A program made the position numbers and the translations under genes. The notes below the pieces were generated by a model. That model saw only the letters and a list, made by a program, of their open reading frames with translations, was not told the DNA's origin and searched no databases. This document shows, piece by piece, positions 44,297 to 52,478 of a stretch of DNA of 64,000 bases (the first letter of the stretch is position 1; each line of letters opens with the position of its first letter). The stretch comes from Ruminococcaceae bacterium AM07-15. Lineage in GTDB: Bacteria; Bacillota; Clostridia; Oscillospirales; Butyricicoccaceae. The stretch is from NCBI GenBank assembly GCA_003477405.1, contig QUDE01000012.1, forward strand, positions 1-64,000. The letters are read 5' to 3'.

Positions 44297-45262
44297 TTAT
44301 TTCCGGCTGATGGCCTTCTGAGCGGCAGAGACGATGGCCGCGGCGGTGAGGCCGAAGCGCTCCTGGAGATAATCCACAGTGCCCACTTCGCCGAACTCGT
44401 CCTGCACGCCTACCATTTCCACAGGCACCGGATGGCTCTTAGCCAGAGATGCAGCCACAGCGCTGCCCAGGCCGCCCACCACATTGTGGTTTTCGGCGGT
44501 GACAAAAGCGCCGCACTTCTGAGCATAATTGCCAATGGTATCGTCGTCCAGAGGCTTCCAGGTGAAGCAGTCGATGACGGCGGCGGAAATGCCCTGTTCC
44601 TCCAGCACCTTGGCGGCCTTCAGAGCCTCGCTGACCATGATGCCCGAGGCGGCGATGCACACATCGGTGCCGTCCCGCAGCACGGGAGCCTTGCCCAGGG
44701 TGAAGGTGGAACCTTCCTCATAGATGCCCACGGCATTTTTCCGCAGCATCCGGATATAGAAGACGCCGTATGCGTCCTGAAGCATTTTAATCACCTGCTC
44801 CAGCTGCACGCTGTCGCAGGGCTCGATCAGAGTGATCTTGGGAATGCTCATCAGGCAGCCCATGTCCTCAAAAGGCATATGGGTGCCGCCGTTATAAGCC
44901 GCTGTGACACCGGGATCAGAGCCCACGATGCGCACATTCTGCTTGCCATAGGCACAGGAGATGAAGATCTGATCCATCACCCGGCGGGTGGCAAAGGGAG
45001 CAAAGGAATGGGCAAAGGGAACCATGCCAGCGGCGGACAGGCCAGCGGCCATACCCACCATGTTGGCTTCCTGGATGCCGCAGTCCACCGCCCGATCGGG
45101 GAACTCCTTGAAGAAAGCCTGCATACCGGAAGAGCCGATCAGGTCGGCGTCCAGAGCGCAGATGCGGCTGTCTTCCCGGGCCATGTCGCACAGAGTTTTG
45201 CAATACACTGCCCGCATTTCTTTCTCTTCGTTTTTCAGAGTCTCTTTCACTTTGTAGCTCAT
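44297..45262 (-). CDS. Transketolase, C-terminal subunit
   Basis: The 321-residue subunit has the pyrimidine-binding domain (GIQEANMVGMAAGLSA near 62-77, with the conserved Glu that activates thiamine diphosphate) and a C-terminal domain (VTAENHNVVGGLGSAV). Together with the N-terminal subunit encoded just upstream it forms a split transketolase, common in Clostridia and archaea. It moves two-carbon units in the non-oxidative pentose phosphate pathway. One base separates the two genes. Confidence 0.93.
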   Translation of the reverse strand: MSYKVKETLKNEEKEMRAVYCKTLCDMAREDSRICALDADLIGSSGMQAFFKEFPDRAVDCGIQEANMVGMAAGLSAAGMVPFAHSFAPFATRRVMDQIFISCAYGKQNVRIVGSDPGVTAAYNGGTHMPFEDMGCLMSIPKITLIEPCDSVQLEQVIKMLQDAYGVFYIRMLRKNAVGIYEEGSTFTLGKAPVLRDGTDVCIAASGIMVSEALKAAKVLEEQGISAAVIDCFTWKPLDDDTIGNYAQKCGAFVTAENHNVVGGLGSAVAASLAKSHPVPVEMVGVQDEFGEVGTVDYLQERFGLTAAAIVSAAQKAISRK

Positions 45263-45263
45263 T

Positions 45264-46115
45264 TTACCGCACCTCCAGCGCTTCCCGGGCCTTGGCCAGC
45301 ACCTGTTCGGCCTCGATCACCGAGGGGGCGATCTGCTCGGGCTTGAATTTCAGATGGTGGCAGGGGAAGGTTTCCATAGCCAAACGGCAGCCGTTGCCCT
45401 TGATGGTATCCAGCACGATCATGGAAGGCTGGCCCTTATGGGCTTTGGCGCTTTCCACCGCTTCCAGCAAAGCGTCGATATCGTGGCCGTTGACCTTCTG
45501 CACATGCCAGCCGAAATCCTCGAATTTCTGTCCGATGTCGCCCAGGTCCAGCACATCGTCCACAGCGCCGTCCAGCTGCTGCTTATTCCAGTCCACAAAG
45601 GCGATGAGATTGTCCAGCTTCAGATGGGCGGCGGACAGAGCGCCCTCCCACACCTGGCCTTCATCGCATTCGCCATCGCCCAGGATCAGGTAGGTGGTAA
45701 AGTCCTTGCCCCGCATTTTAGCGCCCAGAGCCAGGCCCAGAGCCATGGAGATGCCCTGGCCCAGAGAGCCGGTGGTCATATCCACGCCGGGGGTCTTCAG
45801 CCGGTCGCAATGGCTGGGCAGTGTGGTGCCGTTCTGATTGAGCGTCTTCAGCCGCTCCAGGGGGAAGAAGCCCTTGAGAGCCAGGGTGGCATAGAGGGCC
45901 GGGCCTGCGTGCCCTTTGCTCATCACCAGCCGGTCTCTTTGTTCCATGGTGGGGTTCTTGGGGTCATAGTTCATCTGGCTGCCGTAGAGCACCGCCAGGG
46001 TCTCCACCACCGACATGGAGCCGCCCACATGGCCAAATCCCAGATGGGCCAGCTCTTTGATGGTCTCCACCCGGATCTCTTCGGCGAACACCCGCAGTTC
46101 CTTGTTTTTTTCCAT
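45264..46115 (-). CDS. Transketolase, N-terminal subunit
   Basis: The 283-residue subunit binds thiamine diphosphate: HVGGSMSVVETLAVLY near 29-44, SKGHAGPALYA, and the GDGECDEGQVWEGA-to-N motif near 146-175 that ligates Mg2+. VDMTTGSLGQGISMALG is typical. It heads an operon of both transketolase halves and malic enzyme, supplying pentoses and linking to pyruvate. Confidence 0.93.
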   Translation of the reverse strand: MEKNKELRVFAEEIRVETIKELAHLGFGHVGGSMSVVETLAVLYGSQMNYDPKNPTMEQRDRLVMSKGHAGPALYATLALKGFFPLERLKTLNQNGTTLPSHCDRLKTPGVDMTTGSLGQGISMALGLALGAKMRGKDFTTYLILGDGECDEGQVWEGALSAAHLKLDNLIAFVDWNKQQLDGAVDDVLDLGDIGQKFEDFGWHVQKVNGHDIDALLEAVESAKAHKGQPSMIVLDTIKGNGCRLAMETFPCHHLKFKPEQIAPSVIEAEQVLAKAREALEVR

Positions 46116-46206
46116 GTTCGCAACACCCTCTATCCTTTGTTATTTGATGGGACATATTGTTGTTTTTTTAACGATCACTGCCAGGAGAAGATCTCCAGAC
46201 TGTTTT

Positions 46207-46324
46207 ATTATACCACAAAGCGAAAGCGAAGTGGTATAATGGCCGTGTTTTCGGTTGTCCCGCTTGCGGGACGAGAAAACGGCCGCAAAATCCGGTATAA
46301 TAACCGTTCTGCGGTTATTATACC
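46207..46324. repeat. Nested palindromic intergenic block
   Basis: Three palindromes stand in a row between the divergent transketolase and OCD-like genes. First: ATTATACCAC / GTGGTATAAT (46207-46216, 46231-46240). Second: outer GGCCG-TTTTC / GAAAACGGCC around a perfect GTCCCGC-TT-GCGGGAC (46257-46272). Third: GGTATAATAACCG, loop TTCTG, CGGTTATTATACC (46294-46324). TTATTATACCACAA occurs twice as a direct repeat. TATAAT occurs on both strands. The rest of the 46116-46476 gap shows no gene; a T-rich tract and AAAGGAGG lead into the next gene. Confidence 0.7.
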
Positions 46325-46476
46325 ACAACGGTCTGCCGTGTGTCAGCATGGATTGTGAACATTTCCCCAGGGGGTACTTTTCTTTTTTTTGTTTTTCCGG
46401 CCTTTTTCATTTCTTCCCAAAGGCTTTTCTTTTTTCCTCCCATGGAGTATCATGGAGGCAAAAGGAGGGAAGCGCC

Positions 46477-47448
46477 ATGCTTTATTTAAACAAACAGGAC
46501 ATCATCCGCTCCATCACCCCTCAGGAAATGATGGAGGCCATTGAAAAAGCCTATGGGCTTTTTACGGCCGGAAACTACTTCATGCCCGATCGCCCCACCG
46601 TGGAATACCAGAACAAAACCATCGTCTATATGCCTTGCTTTGCCGATGGGGCCATGGGCCAGAAGATCCTTACTGTTTTCCCGGAAAACACCCAGCGGGG
46701 CCTTCCCGCCATCGACGGACTGATGCTCTTGTGCGATTATGACACCGGCATCCCCCAGGTGATGATGGACGGCAAAGCTCTCACAGCCCTGCGCACCGGT
46801 GGCGTGGGAGGCGTCGCAGTGCGCCATCTGTCCCCGGCCGATGCCCATACCCTGGCCGTCATCGGCGCTGGGGTACAGGGGGCCAACCAGGCCGCCTTTG
46901 CCTGTGCCGCCCGGCCCATCGGGCACATCTATGTATACGATGCCTATGCCAAGGACCCGGCACCGTTTATCCACAGGCTGGAGGAAGTTCTGGGGAACAA
47001 TCATCCTCCTGTCACTTTCTGCGCCTCTTCCGAAGAAGCTGCCCGGCAAAGCCAGATCCTCATTACGGCCACCACATCCAATGAACCGGTTTTTCCTGAT
47101 GACAGTACCCTTTTTGCCGGGAAATGCTGCATTGGCGTAGGCTCTTATAAACCCACCATGCGGGAGTATCCCCCCTGCCTGTGGTCTTTGCTTTCCCAGG
47201 TCTATGTGGACCTTCCCTTTGCCTGCGAAGAAAGCGGCGATCTGAGCCAGCCTTTGCACGAAGGGCTTCTGACCATGGATCAGGTAACCACCATGGGTCA
47301 GCTTCTGGCCGGTCAGGCGACAAAGCCAAAAGAAGGGGAGACCGCCTTCTTCAAAACGGTGGGCATGGCGCTGTTTGACCTGATTGCCGCCCAGGCCATC
47401 GCCCAGAAGGCCATGGAAAAGGGCATCGGACAAAAAATCCAGCTGTAA
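46477..47448 (+). CDS. Ornithine cyclodeaminase/mu-crystallin family enzyme
   Basis: The 323-residue NAD(P)-dependent protein has an N-terminal substrate region (YMPDRPTVEY-like segment, QKILTVFPEN) and a Rossmann fold with TLAVIGAGVQGANQ near 124-137 and ALTALRTGGVGGVAV just before it. Members act as ornithine cyclodeaminase, alanine dehydrogenase, or ketimine/imine reductases; the exact reaction cannot be fixed here. AAAGGAGG lies 8 bases before ATG. The frameshifted DUF6506 gene follows 19 bp on. Confidence 0.9.
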   Translation: MLYLNKQDIIRSITPQEMMEAIEKAYGLFTAGNYFMPDRPTVEYQNKTIVYMPCFADGAMGQKILTVFPENTQRGLPAIDGLMLLCDYDTGIPQVMMDGKALTALRTGGVGGVAVRHLSPADAHTLAVIGAGVQGANQAAFACAARPIGHIYVYDAYAKDPAPFIHRLEEVLGNNHPPVTFCASSEEAARQSQILITATTSNEPVFPDDSTLFAGKCCIGVGSYKPTMREYPPCLWSLLSQVYVDLPFACEESGDLSQPLHEGLLTMDQVTTMGQLLAGQATKPKEGETAFFKTVGMALFDLIAAQAIAQKAMEKGIGQKIQL

Positions 47449-47467
47449 CAGGAAAGGAGTACACCAG

Positions 47468-47766
47468 ATGAAACCCATTTTTGCTTTTATCCTCATGGGA
47501 GCCCAATACGATCCGGAAAAGGACCAGGCCCATTTTGAAACCGAAAGCAAACACACCTACATCTACACCGTGCAGAACTGGGAGCAGGCCAAAAAGCGGG
47601 TGCAGGATCTGTACCAAAAAGGCTGCGGTGCCATTGAAGTGTGCGGCGCTTTCGGCCCGGAAAAACCAAGGAGCTGATCGCTCTGACCGAGGGAAAAGTG
47701 GCTATCGGCTATGTGACCCACTTTGCGGAACAAGACGCCCTCTTCACCGCCTTTTTCAGCAAGTAA
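47468..47766 (+). pseudogene. DUF6506 family protein, interrupted by a single-base frameshift
   Basis: The frame from ATG 47468 gives a DUF6506-like start (MKPIFAFILMGAQYDPEKD, then GCGAIEVCGAFGPEK) but stops at 47677. Shifting by one base at the A5 run 47661-47665 continues the family: KTKELIALTEGKVAIGYVTHFAEQD to a stop at 47764-47766, giving about 99 residues. One missing A in the run explains the break. It may be a true null, an assembly or read error, or slippage during transcription or translation. AAAGGAG precedes the start. Confidence 0.72.
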
Positions 47767-47780
47767 CCACAAGATATGCT

Positions 47781-47837
47781 AAGTTGTCCCCAGGAAGTTT
47801 CCACAGGGTGTGGATAACCCCTGGGGATAACTTTTTG
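47781..47837 (+). terminator. Long stem-loop with DnaA-box-like sequence, likely terminator
   Basis: AAGTTGTCCCCAGG (47781-47794) pairs with CCTGGGGATAACTT (47820-47833), one wobble, then a five-T run. The loop holds CCACA-GGG-TGTGG, and TGTGGATAA (47809-47817) is a perfect DnaA box on the - strand. Confidence 0.65.
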
Positions 47838-47902
47838 TAAAAAAGAAAGAGATCATTGCGCTTTGTTCATAAAGCAACAAAAAAAGACCGCCGGAGGCTT
47901 TC

Positions 47903-47931
47903 TTTACATCGGCCCAAAGCTGTGATAAAAT
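47903..47931 (+). promoter_or_regulatory. Sigma-A promoter of the comFB-like gene
   Basis: TTTACA, 17-base spacer, TAAAAT. Confidence 0.7.
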
Positions 47932-47950
47932 ATTCAAAAATTGGAAAGGG

Positions 47951-48223
47951 ATGAACACCATGAGTTCTTACCACAATATCATGGAAGATGTGGTGGAAGA
48001 GCAGTACAACGCCATCAAAGACCGTTTGGATGCGTGTTCCTGCGAGCAGTGTCACAGCGATATCGTCGCTTTGGCGCTGAACAATCTGCCGCCCCGTTAT
48101 ATTTCCACCATCAGCGGCCTCACTTTCAGCAAAGTGGCCAGTGCAAAGGTCCAATTCCAGGCCGATGTACAGGCGGCCCTGATCCGTGCGGCCCAGATTG
48201 TGAAGCAATCGCCCCGTCACTGA
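47951..48223 (+). CDS. comFB: Late competence development protein ComFB
   Basis: The 90-residue protein matches ComFB: NIMEDVVEEQYNAI near the start, the zinc-type CSCEQCHSDIVALALNNLPPRY block (split near residue 40) with C29, C31 and C34 region, and the final PRH. ComFB is encoded in the comF operon of Bacillus but its role is obscure; a cyclic-di-nucleotide receptor role has been proposed in cyanobacteria. It is monocistronic here, with no comFA or comFC nearby. Confidence 0.88.
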   Translation: MNTMSSYHNIMEDVVEEQYNAIKDRLDACSCEQCHSDIVALALNNLPPRYISTISGLTFSKVASAKVQFQADVQAALIRAAQIVKQSPRH

Positions 48224-48235
48224 ACCCGAAATAGG

Positions 48236-48262
48236 AAGGGCCTGCCTGAAAAGCAGGCCCTT
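48236..48262 (+). terminator. Terminator after comFB
   Basis: AAGGGCCTGC, loop CTGAAAA, GCAGGCCCTT. Ts follow after a short gap. Confidence 0.75.
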
Positions 48263-48277
48263 CTGGTATTTTTCAGC

Positions 48278-48320
48278 AAAAAAGCGTGGCCCAGAATAAA
48301 ATTCCTGGCCCACGCTTTTT
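48278..48320 (-). terminator. Terminator of ppdK
   Basis: AAAAAGCGTGGCCCAG paired with CTGGCCCACGCTTTTT (one mismatch), 45 bases past the ppdK stop. Confidence 0.8.
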
Positions 48321-48364
48321 ATATGATGCTTTGCAGCAACAGTTCAGTCTATCGGAACCAAAAC

Positions 48365-50995
48365 TTACTTATTCAGCAGTTCCTTGGCTCTGGCCTGAGC
48401 AGCCGCCAGACGGGCGATGGGCACACGATAGGGGGAGCAGGACACATAGTTCAGGCCGATCTTGTGGAAGAATTCCACAGAGGCCGGATCGCCGCCATGC
48501 TCGCCGCAGACGCCCAGCTTGATGTCGGGACGGGTCTTCTTGCCCTTTTCCACAGCCATCTTCACCAGCTGGCCGATGCCATCCTGGTCCAGGGAGGCGA
48601 AGGGATCCCGCTCCATGATCTTCTTGTCATAGTAAGCGTTGAGAATCTTGCCCACATCGTCACGGGAGAAGCCGAAGCCCATCTGGGTCAGGTCGTTGGT
48701 GCCAAAGGAGAAGAACTCAGCTTCCTGAGCGATCTCGTCGGCGGTGACAGCGGCCCGGGGGATCTCGATCATGGTGCCCACCAGGTACTTCATTTCCACA
48801 CCGGACTGAGCGATGATCTCATCGGCAGTCTTGGTGACCACATTCTTGACAAACTTCAGCTCGTTGACCATGCCCACCAGGGGGATCATGATCTCGGGCT
48901 CGATATCCAGGCCGGTGGCCTTCTTCACATTGATGGCAGCCTCGATAACGGCACGGGTCTGCATCTCAGCGATTTCCGGATAGGTGACGGCCAGACGGCA
49001 GCCACGATGACCCAGCATGGGGTTGAACTCATGGAGATCGGCGATGATCTGCTTCAGATCGGCGACTTCCATATTCATCTCGCCGGCGATCTCGATGATG
49101 TCCTCTTCCTCCTGGGGCAGGAACTCATGGAGAGGGGGATCCAGGAAGCGGATGGTGACCGGGCGGCCGCCCATGGCCATGAACAGGCCTTCAAAGTCAC
49201 CGCGCTGCATGGGCAGCAGCTTCTCCAGAGCCTTGCGGCGCTGTTCTTCGTTCTTGGAGACGATCATCTCACGCACGGCCTTGATACGGTCGGCTTCGAA
49301 GAACATATGCTCGGTACGGCACAGGCCGATGCCTTCGGCGCCAAAACGGACAGCCTGCTCAGCATCCCGAGGAGTATCGGCGTTGGTGCACACCTTCAGG
49401 GTGCGGATCTCGTCGGCCCAGCCCATGAAGCGGCCAAAGTCGCCGGTCATGGAAGCGGGAACGGTCTTGATCTCGCCCAGGTACACATTGCCGGTGGAAC
49501 CGTCGATGGAGATGTAATCCCCTTCGCAGACCTTCTTGTCGCCGATGAGGAAGTACTTCTCCTCTTCGTTCATCTTCACTTCGCCGCAGCCAGCCACGCA
49601 GCAAGTGCCCATGCCGCGAGCCACAACGGCGGCGTGAGAGGTCATACCACCGCGGACGGTCATAACGCCCTGAGCCGCGGCCATGCCTTCGATGTCTTCA
49701 GGAGAGGTTTCCAGACGGACCAGAACCACCTTGTTGCCGTTTTCCGCAGCGGCCACAGCCTCAGCGGCGGTGAAATAGACCTTGCCGCAGGCAGCGCCGG
49801 GGGAGGCGGGCAGACCCTTGGTGACAGGGGTAGCGGCCTTCAGGGACTCGGCGTCAAACTGGGGATGGAGCAGAGCGTCCAGCTGCTTGGGCTCCACCTT
49901 CATGATGGCCTCTTCCTTGGTGAGCATGCCTTCGTCCACCATGTCCACGGCGATCTTCAGAGCGGCCTGAGCGGTACGCTTGCCGTTTCTGGTCTGGAGC
50001 ATATAGAGCTTGCCCTTTTCGATGGTAAACTCCATGTCCTGCATATCTTTATAGTGCTTTTCCAGCTTGTCGGCAATGGCGGCAAACTGATCGTACACTT
50101 CGGGCATGACTTCTTTCAGCTGGTCGATGGACTGAGGAGTCCGGATGCCGGCCACCACATCTTCGCCCTGGGCGTTCATCAGGAACTCGCCATAAAGGTG
50201 AGGATCGCCGGTGGCGGGGTTGCGGGTAAAGGCAACGCCTGTGCCGCTTTCGTCGCCGGTGTTGCCGAAGACCATGGACTGGACATTGACGGCGGTGCCC
50301 CAGGAGCTGGGGATGTCGTTCATACGGCGATAGACGATGGCACGCTGGTTGTTCCAGGAGCGGAAAACCGCCTTGACAGCGCCCATCAGCTGCTCACGAG
50401 GATCGGAGGGGAAGTCCACACCCAGCTTGGCCTTGTATTCGGCCTTGAACTGCTCGGCCAGCTTCTTCAGGTCGTCGGCATCCAGCTCGGTGTCCAGCTT
50501 GACGCCCTTTTCGGCCTTCATCTCGTCGATGAGCTCTTCGAAATACTTCTTGCCCACTTCCATAACCACATCGGAATACATCTGGATGAAGCGGCGATAG
50601 CTGTCATAGGCAAAACGGGGGTTGCCGGTGATCTTGGCGAAGGATTCCACCACTTCGTCGTTGAGGCCCAGGTTCAGGATGGTGTCCATCATGCCGGGCA
50701 TGGAGGCCCGGGAGCCGGAACGAACGGAAACCAGCAGAGGATTGTGGGGATCGCCGAACTTCTTGCCGGTGATCTCTTCCATCTTCTTCAGGTATTCGTA
50801 GATCTGATCCTCGATGTCCTGAGCGATCTTCTCCCCGTCTTCATAGTAACGGGTGCAGGCTTCGGTGGAAATGGTGAAGCCCTGGGGCACAGGCATGCCG
50901 AGATTGGTCATCTCAGCCAGGTTGGCACCTTTGCCGCCCAGCAGCTCACGCATATTGCCGTTGCCCTCGGAAAACAGGTAAACGTACTTATGCAT
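48365..50995 (-). CDS. ppdK: Pyruvate, phosphate dikinase
   Basis: The 876-residue enzyme interconverts pyruvate + ATP + Pi and PEP + AMP + PPi. It has an N-terminal ATP-grasp nucleotide domain (LGGKGANLAEM, SGSRASMPGMMDT), the swivelling phosphohistidine domain (GGMTSHAAVVARGMG, catalytic His) and the C-terminal PEP/pyruvate TIM barrel (GVCGEHGGDPASV, catalytic Cys). In anaerobes it often runs as a PPi-linked glycolytic step. A - strand -10 (TATAAT, forward 51076-51081) lies upstream. Length is normal. Confidence 0.96.
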   Translation of the reverse strand: MHKYVYLFSEGNGNMRELLGGKGANLAEMTNLGMPVPQGFTISTEACTRYYEDGEKIAQDIEDQIYEYLKKMEEITGKKFGDPHNPLLVSVRSGSRASMPGMMDTILNLGLNDEVVESFAKITGNPRFAYDSYRRFIQMYSDVVMEVGKKYFEELIDEMKAEKGVKLDTELDADDLKKLAEQFKAEYKAKLGVDFPSDPREQLMGAVKAVFRSWNNQRAIVYRRMNDIPSSWGTAVNVQSMVFGNTGDESGTGVAFTRNPATGDPHLYGEFLMNAQGEDVVAGIRTPQSIDQLKEVMPEVYDQFAAIADKLEKHYKDMQDMEFTIEKGKLYMLQTRNGKRTAQAALKIAVDMVDEGMLTKEEAIMKVEPKQLDALLHPQFDAESLKAATPVTKGLPASPGAACGKVYFTAAEAVAAAENGNKVVLVRLETSPEDIEGMAAAQGVMTVRGGMTSHAAVVARGMGTCCVAGCGEVKMNEEEKYFLIGDKKVCEGDYISIDGSTGNVYLGEIKTVPASMTGDFGRFMGWADEIRTLKVCTNADTPRDAEQAVRFGAEGIGLCRTEHMFFEADRIKAVREMIVSKNEEQRRKALEKLLPMQRGDFEGLFMAMGGRPVTIRFLDPPLHEFLPQEEEDIIEIAGEMNMEVADLKQIIADLHEFNPMLGHRGCRLAVTYPEIAEMQTRAVIEAAINVKKATGLDIEPEIMIPLVGMVNELKFVKNVVTKTADEIIAQSGVEMKYLVGTMIEIPRAAVTADEIAQEAEFFSFGTNDLTQMGFGFSRDDVGKILNAYYDKKIMERDPFASLDQDGIGQLVKMAVEKGKKTRPDIKLGVCGEHGGDPASVEFFHKIGLNYVSCSPYRVPIARLAAAQARAKELLNK

Positions 50996-51113
50996 TTTCT
51001 ACACTCCTTATGTGTTTCTATACAAAACTCTTGGTATCCAGGGTCAAAAATGCAGACTGCTCCACATTCGGATTTATTATATCAGACAATTTCTCTCATT
51101 GCACGAAAAATTT

Positions 51114-52145
51114 TTATAAACAGGGCTGTTTTTCAATATACCCGCCGCCGATGACCCGGCCATCCTGGTAAAAAACCGCCGACTGACCGGGGGAGGGAGC
51201 CCGCACCGGGGAGGAAAATTCCACTTTGGCCCGCCCTTCCGGCAGATAGGTCACGAGAGCTTTGTCCAGACGGCGGCTGTGGCGGATCTTCACATCGGCC
51301 CAGAAGGGCTCTGCCCCGTATTCCGGCGCCGTGCGGCACAGACTTTCCACCGTAATGACCTGGGATGTGGGAGGGGTCAGGGAAAGGACCACCTGGTTTT
51401 GCTCTGTCCGGATCTCCTTGACAAACAACCGCCCCTCTGCGGCGATGCCCAGTCCCCGGCGCTGGCCCAGGGTATAATGGTGGATGCCTCTGTGTTTTCC
51501 CAGCACATTTCCCGCTTCGTCCACAAAATCCCCGGGAGGCAGTCCCAGGCCCCGCTGTTCCATAAAAGCCGCGTGATCTCCTTCCGGAATGAAGCAAATT
51601 TCCATGCTGTCCGGCTTATTGGCGGCGCTGAGCCCGGCCTTGCGGGCCAGAATCCGGGTGTCCTCCTTGCTGCAAAGCTCCCCCAAAGGGAAGAGTACAT
51701 GGCCTAATAGCTCCGGCGGCAACCGATAAAGCATATAGCTTTGGTCATTGGGAGAGGGAGACATATACAAGCCGGTGACCCCGTTTTCCAGCCTGCGGGT
51801 CACGGCATAATGGCCGGTGGCCACATAGGAAGCCCCCAGTTCCTGGGCTTTTTGCCAAAGGACATGAAACTTCACCGCCGGATTGCAGAAAATGCAGGGA
51901 ATGGGAGTGATCCCCCGGCGGTATCCCTCCATAAAAGGGACAATGACCTTTTCCTCCAGCTGCTCCCTGACATCCACCGAGCAAAAGGGGATCCCCAATT
52001 CCAAAGCGGCCTTGTGGGCTTCTTCCACCCCTCCGTGGCCGGTGTCCAGATAAACACCTGTGACCGGATGACCTTTTTCCAACAGCAGACGGGCACACAA
52101 TGCGGAATCCACGCCGCCGGACAGCCCCAATACCACTTTTTCCAA
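51114..52145 (-). CDS. mnmA: tRNA-specific 2-thiouridylase MnmA
   Basis: The 343-residue enzyme thiolates U34 of tRNA-Lys, -Glu and -Gln with sulfur from a cysteine desulfurase. The PP-loop GLSGGVDSAL is near 6-15, the catalytic Cys pair lies in PCIFCNPAVKF and SMEICFIPEG, and the mid-domain ATGHYAVT and HHYTLGQRRGLG are typical. TTG 52145 is preferred, with AGAGGGG about 6 bases upstream; the longer frame to 52289 has no start signal. It stands where rpmH-rnpA usually lies beside dnaA. Confidence 0.9.
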   Translation of the reverse strand: MEKVVLGLSGGVDSALCARLLLEKGHPVTGVYLDTGHGGVEEAHKAALELGIPFCSVDVREQLEEKVIVPFMEGYRRGITPIPCIFCNPAVKFHVLWQKAQELGASYVATGHYAVTRRLENGVTGLYMSPSPNDQSYMLYRLPPELLGHVLFPLGELCSKEDTRILARKAGLSAANKPDSMEICFIPEGDHAAFMEQRGLGLPPGDFVDEAGNVLGKHRGIHHYTLGQRRGLGIAAEGRLFVKEIRTEQNQVVLSLTPPTSQVITVESLCRTAPEYGAEPFWADVKIRHSRRLDKALVTYLPEGRAKVEFSSPVRAPSPGQSAVFYQDGRVIGGGYIEKQPCL

Positions 52146-52320
52146 TTCGTTCCCCTCTTTTCCATGTTTTGAATCCCGTTTATTGTACCCCACTTTCTCC
52201 CTTGGTGCAAGGTTGAGGGACAAAGGGACCAATCTTTCAACAGCCTGTGGAGATTTTTGTGCACAACACCATTTTCCCGGTTTTTGCAAAATCCACCGGG
52301 GAAGACTTTCCTTTTTCCCG

Positions 52321-52387
52321 CTGTTATATTATAATGTATTATATATAGTTTATGGAACACTCCCCAGTTATCCACAGGTTATCCACC
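52321..52387. promoter_or_regulatory. Left part of the candidate oriC: AT-rich stretch and two DnaA boxes
   Basis: An AT-rich run (about 52322-52352) is followed by TTATCCACA (52368-52376, perfect) and TTATCCACC (52379-52387, one mismatch), spaced 2 bases apart in the same direction, just upstream of the dnaA promoter. The preceding 52146-52320 shows no gene. Confidence 0.7.
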
Positions 52388-52396
52388 GTTTTTTTG

Positions 52397-52425
52397 TTGT
52401 GCTGGGGAATTTATTGTGATACAAT
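52397..52425 (+). promoter_or_regulatory. Sigma-A promoter of dnaA
   Basis: TTGTGC, 17-base spacer, TACAAT. It lies 10 bases past the DnaA boxes, allowing DnaA autoregulation. Confidence 0.7.
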
Positions 52426-52478
52426 ATAGTCTGCTGTTTTATAGGCTTTACAGAAAAAATTTGAATGGATGAGAAGAT

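Noticed and set aside
48323..51154. A 943-codon frame antisense to ppdK
   Set aside because: Codon-bias shadow; composition is His/Asp/Gly-rich and no family motif is visible.
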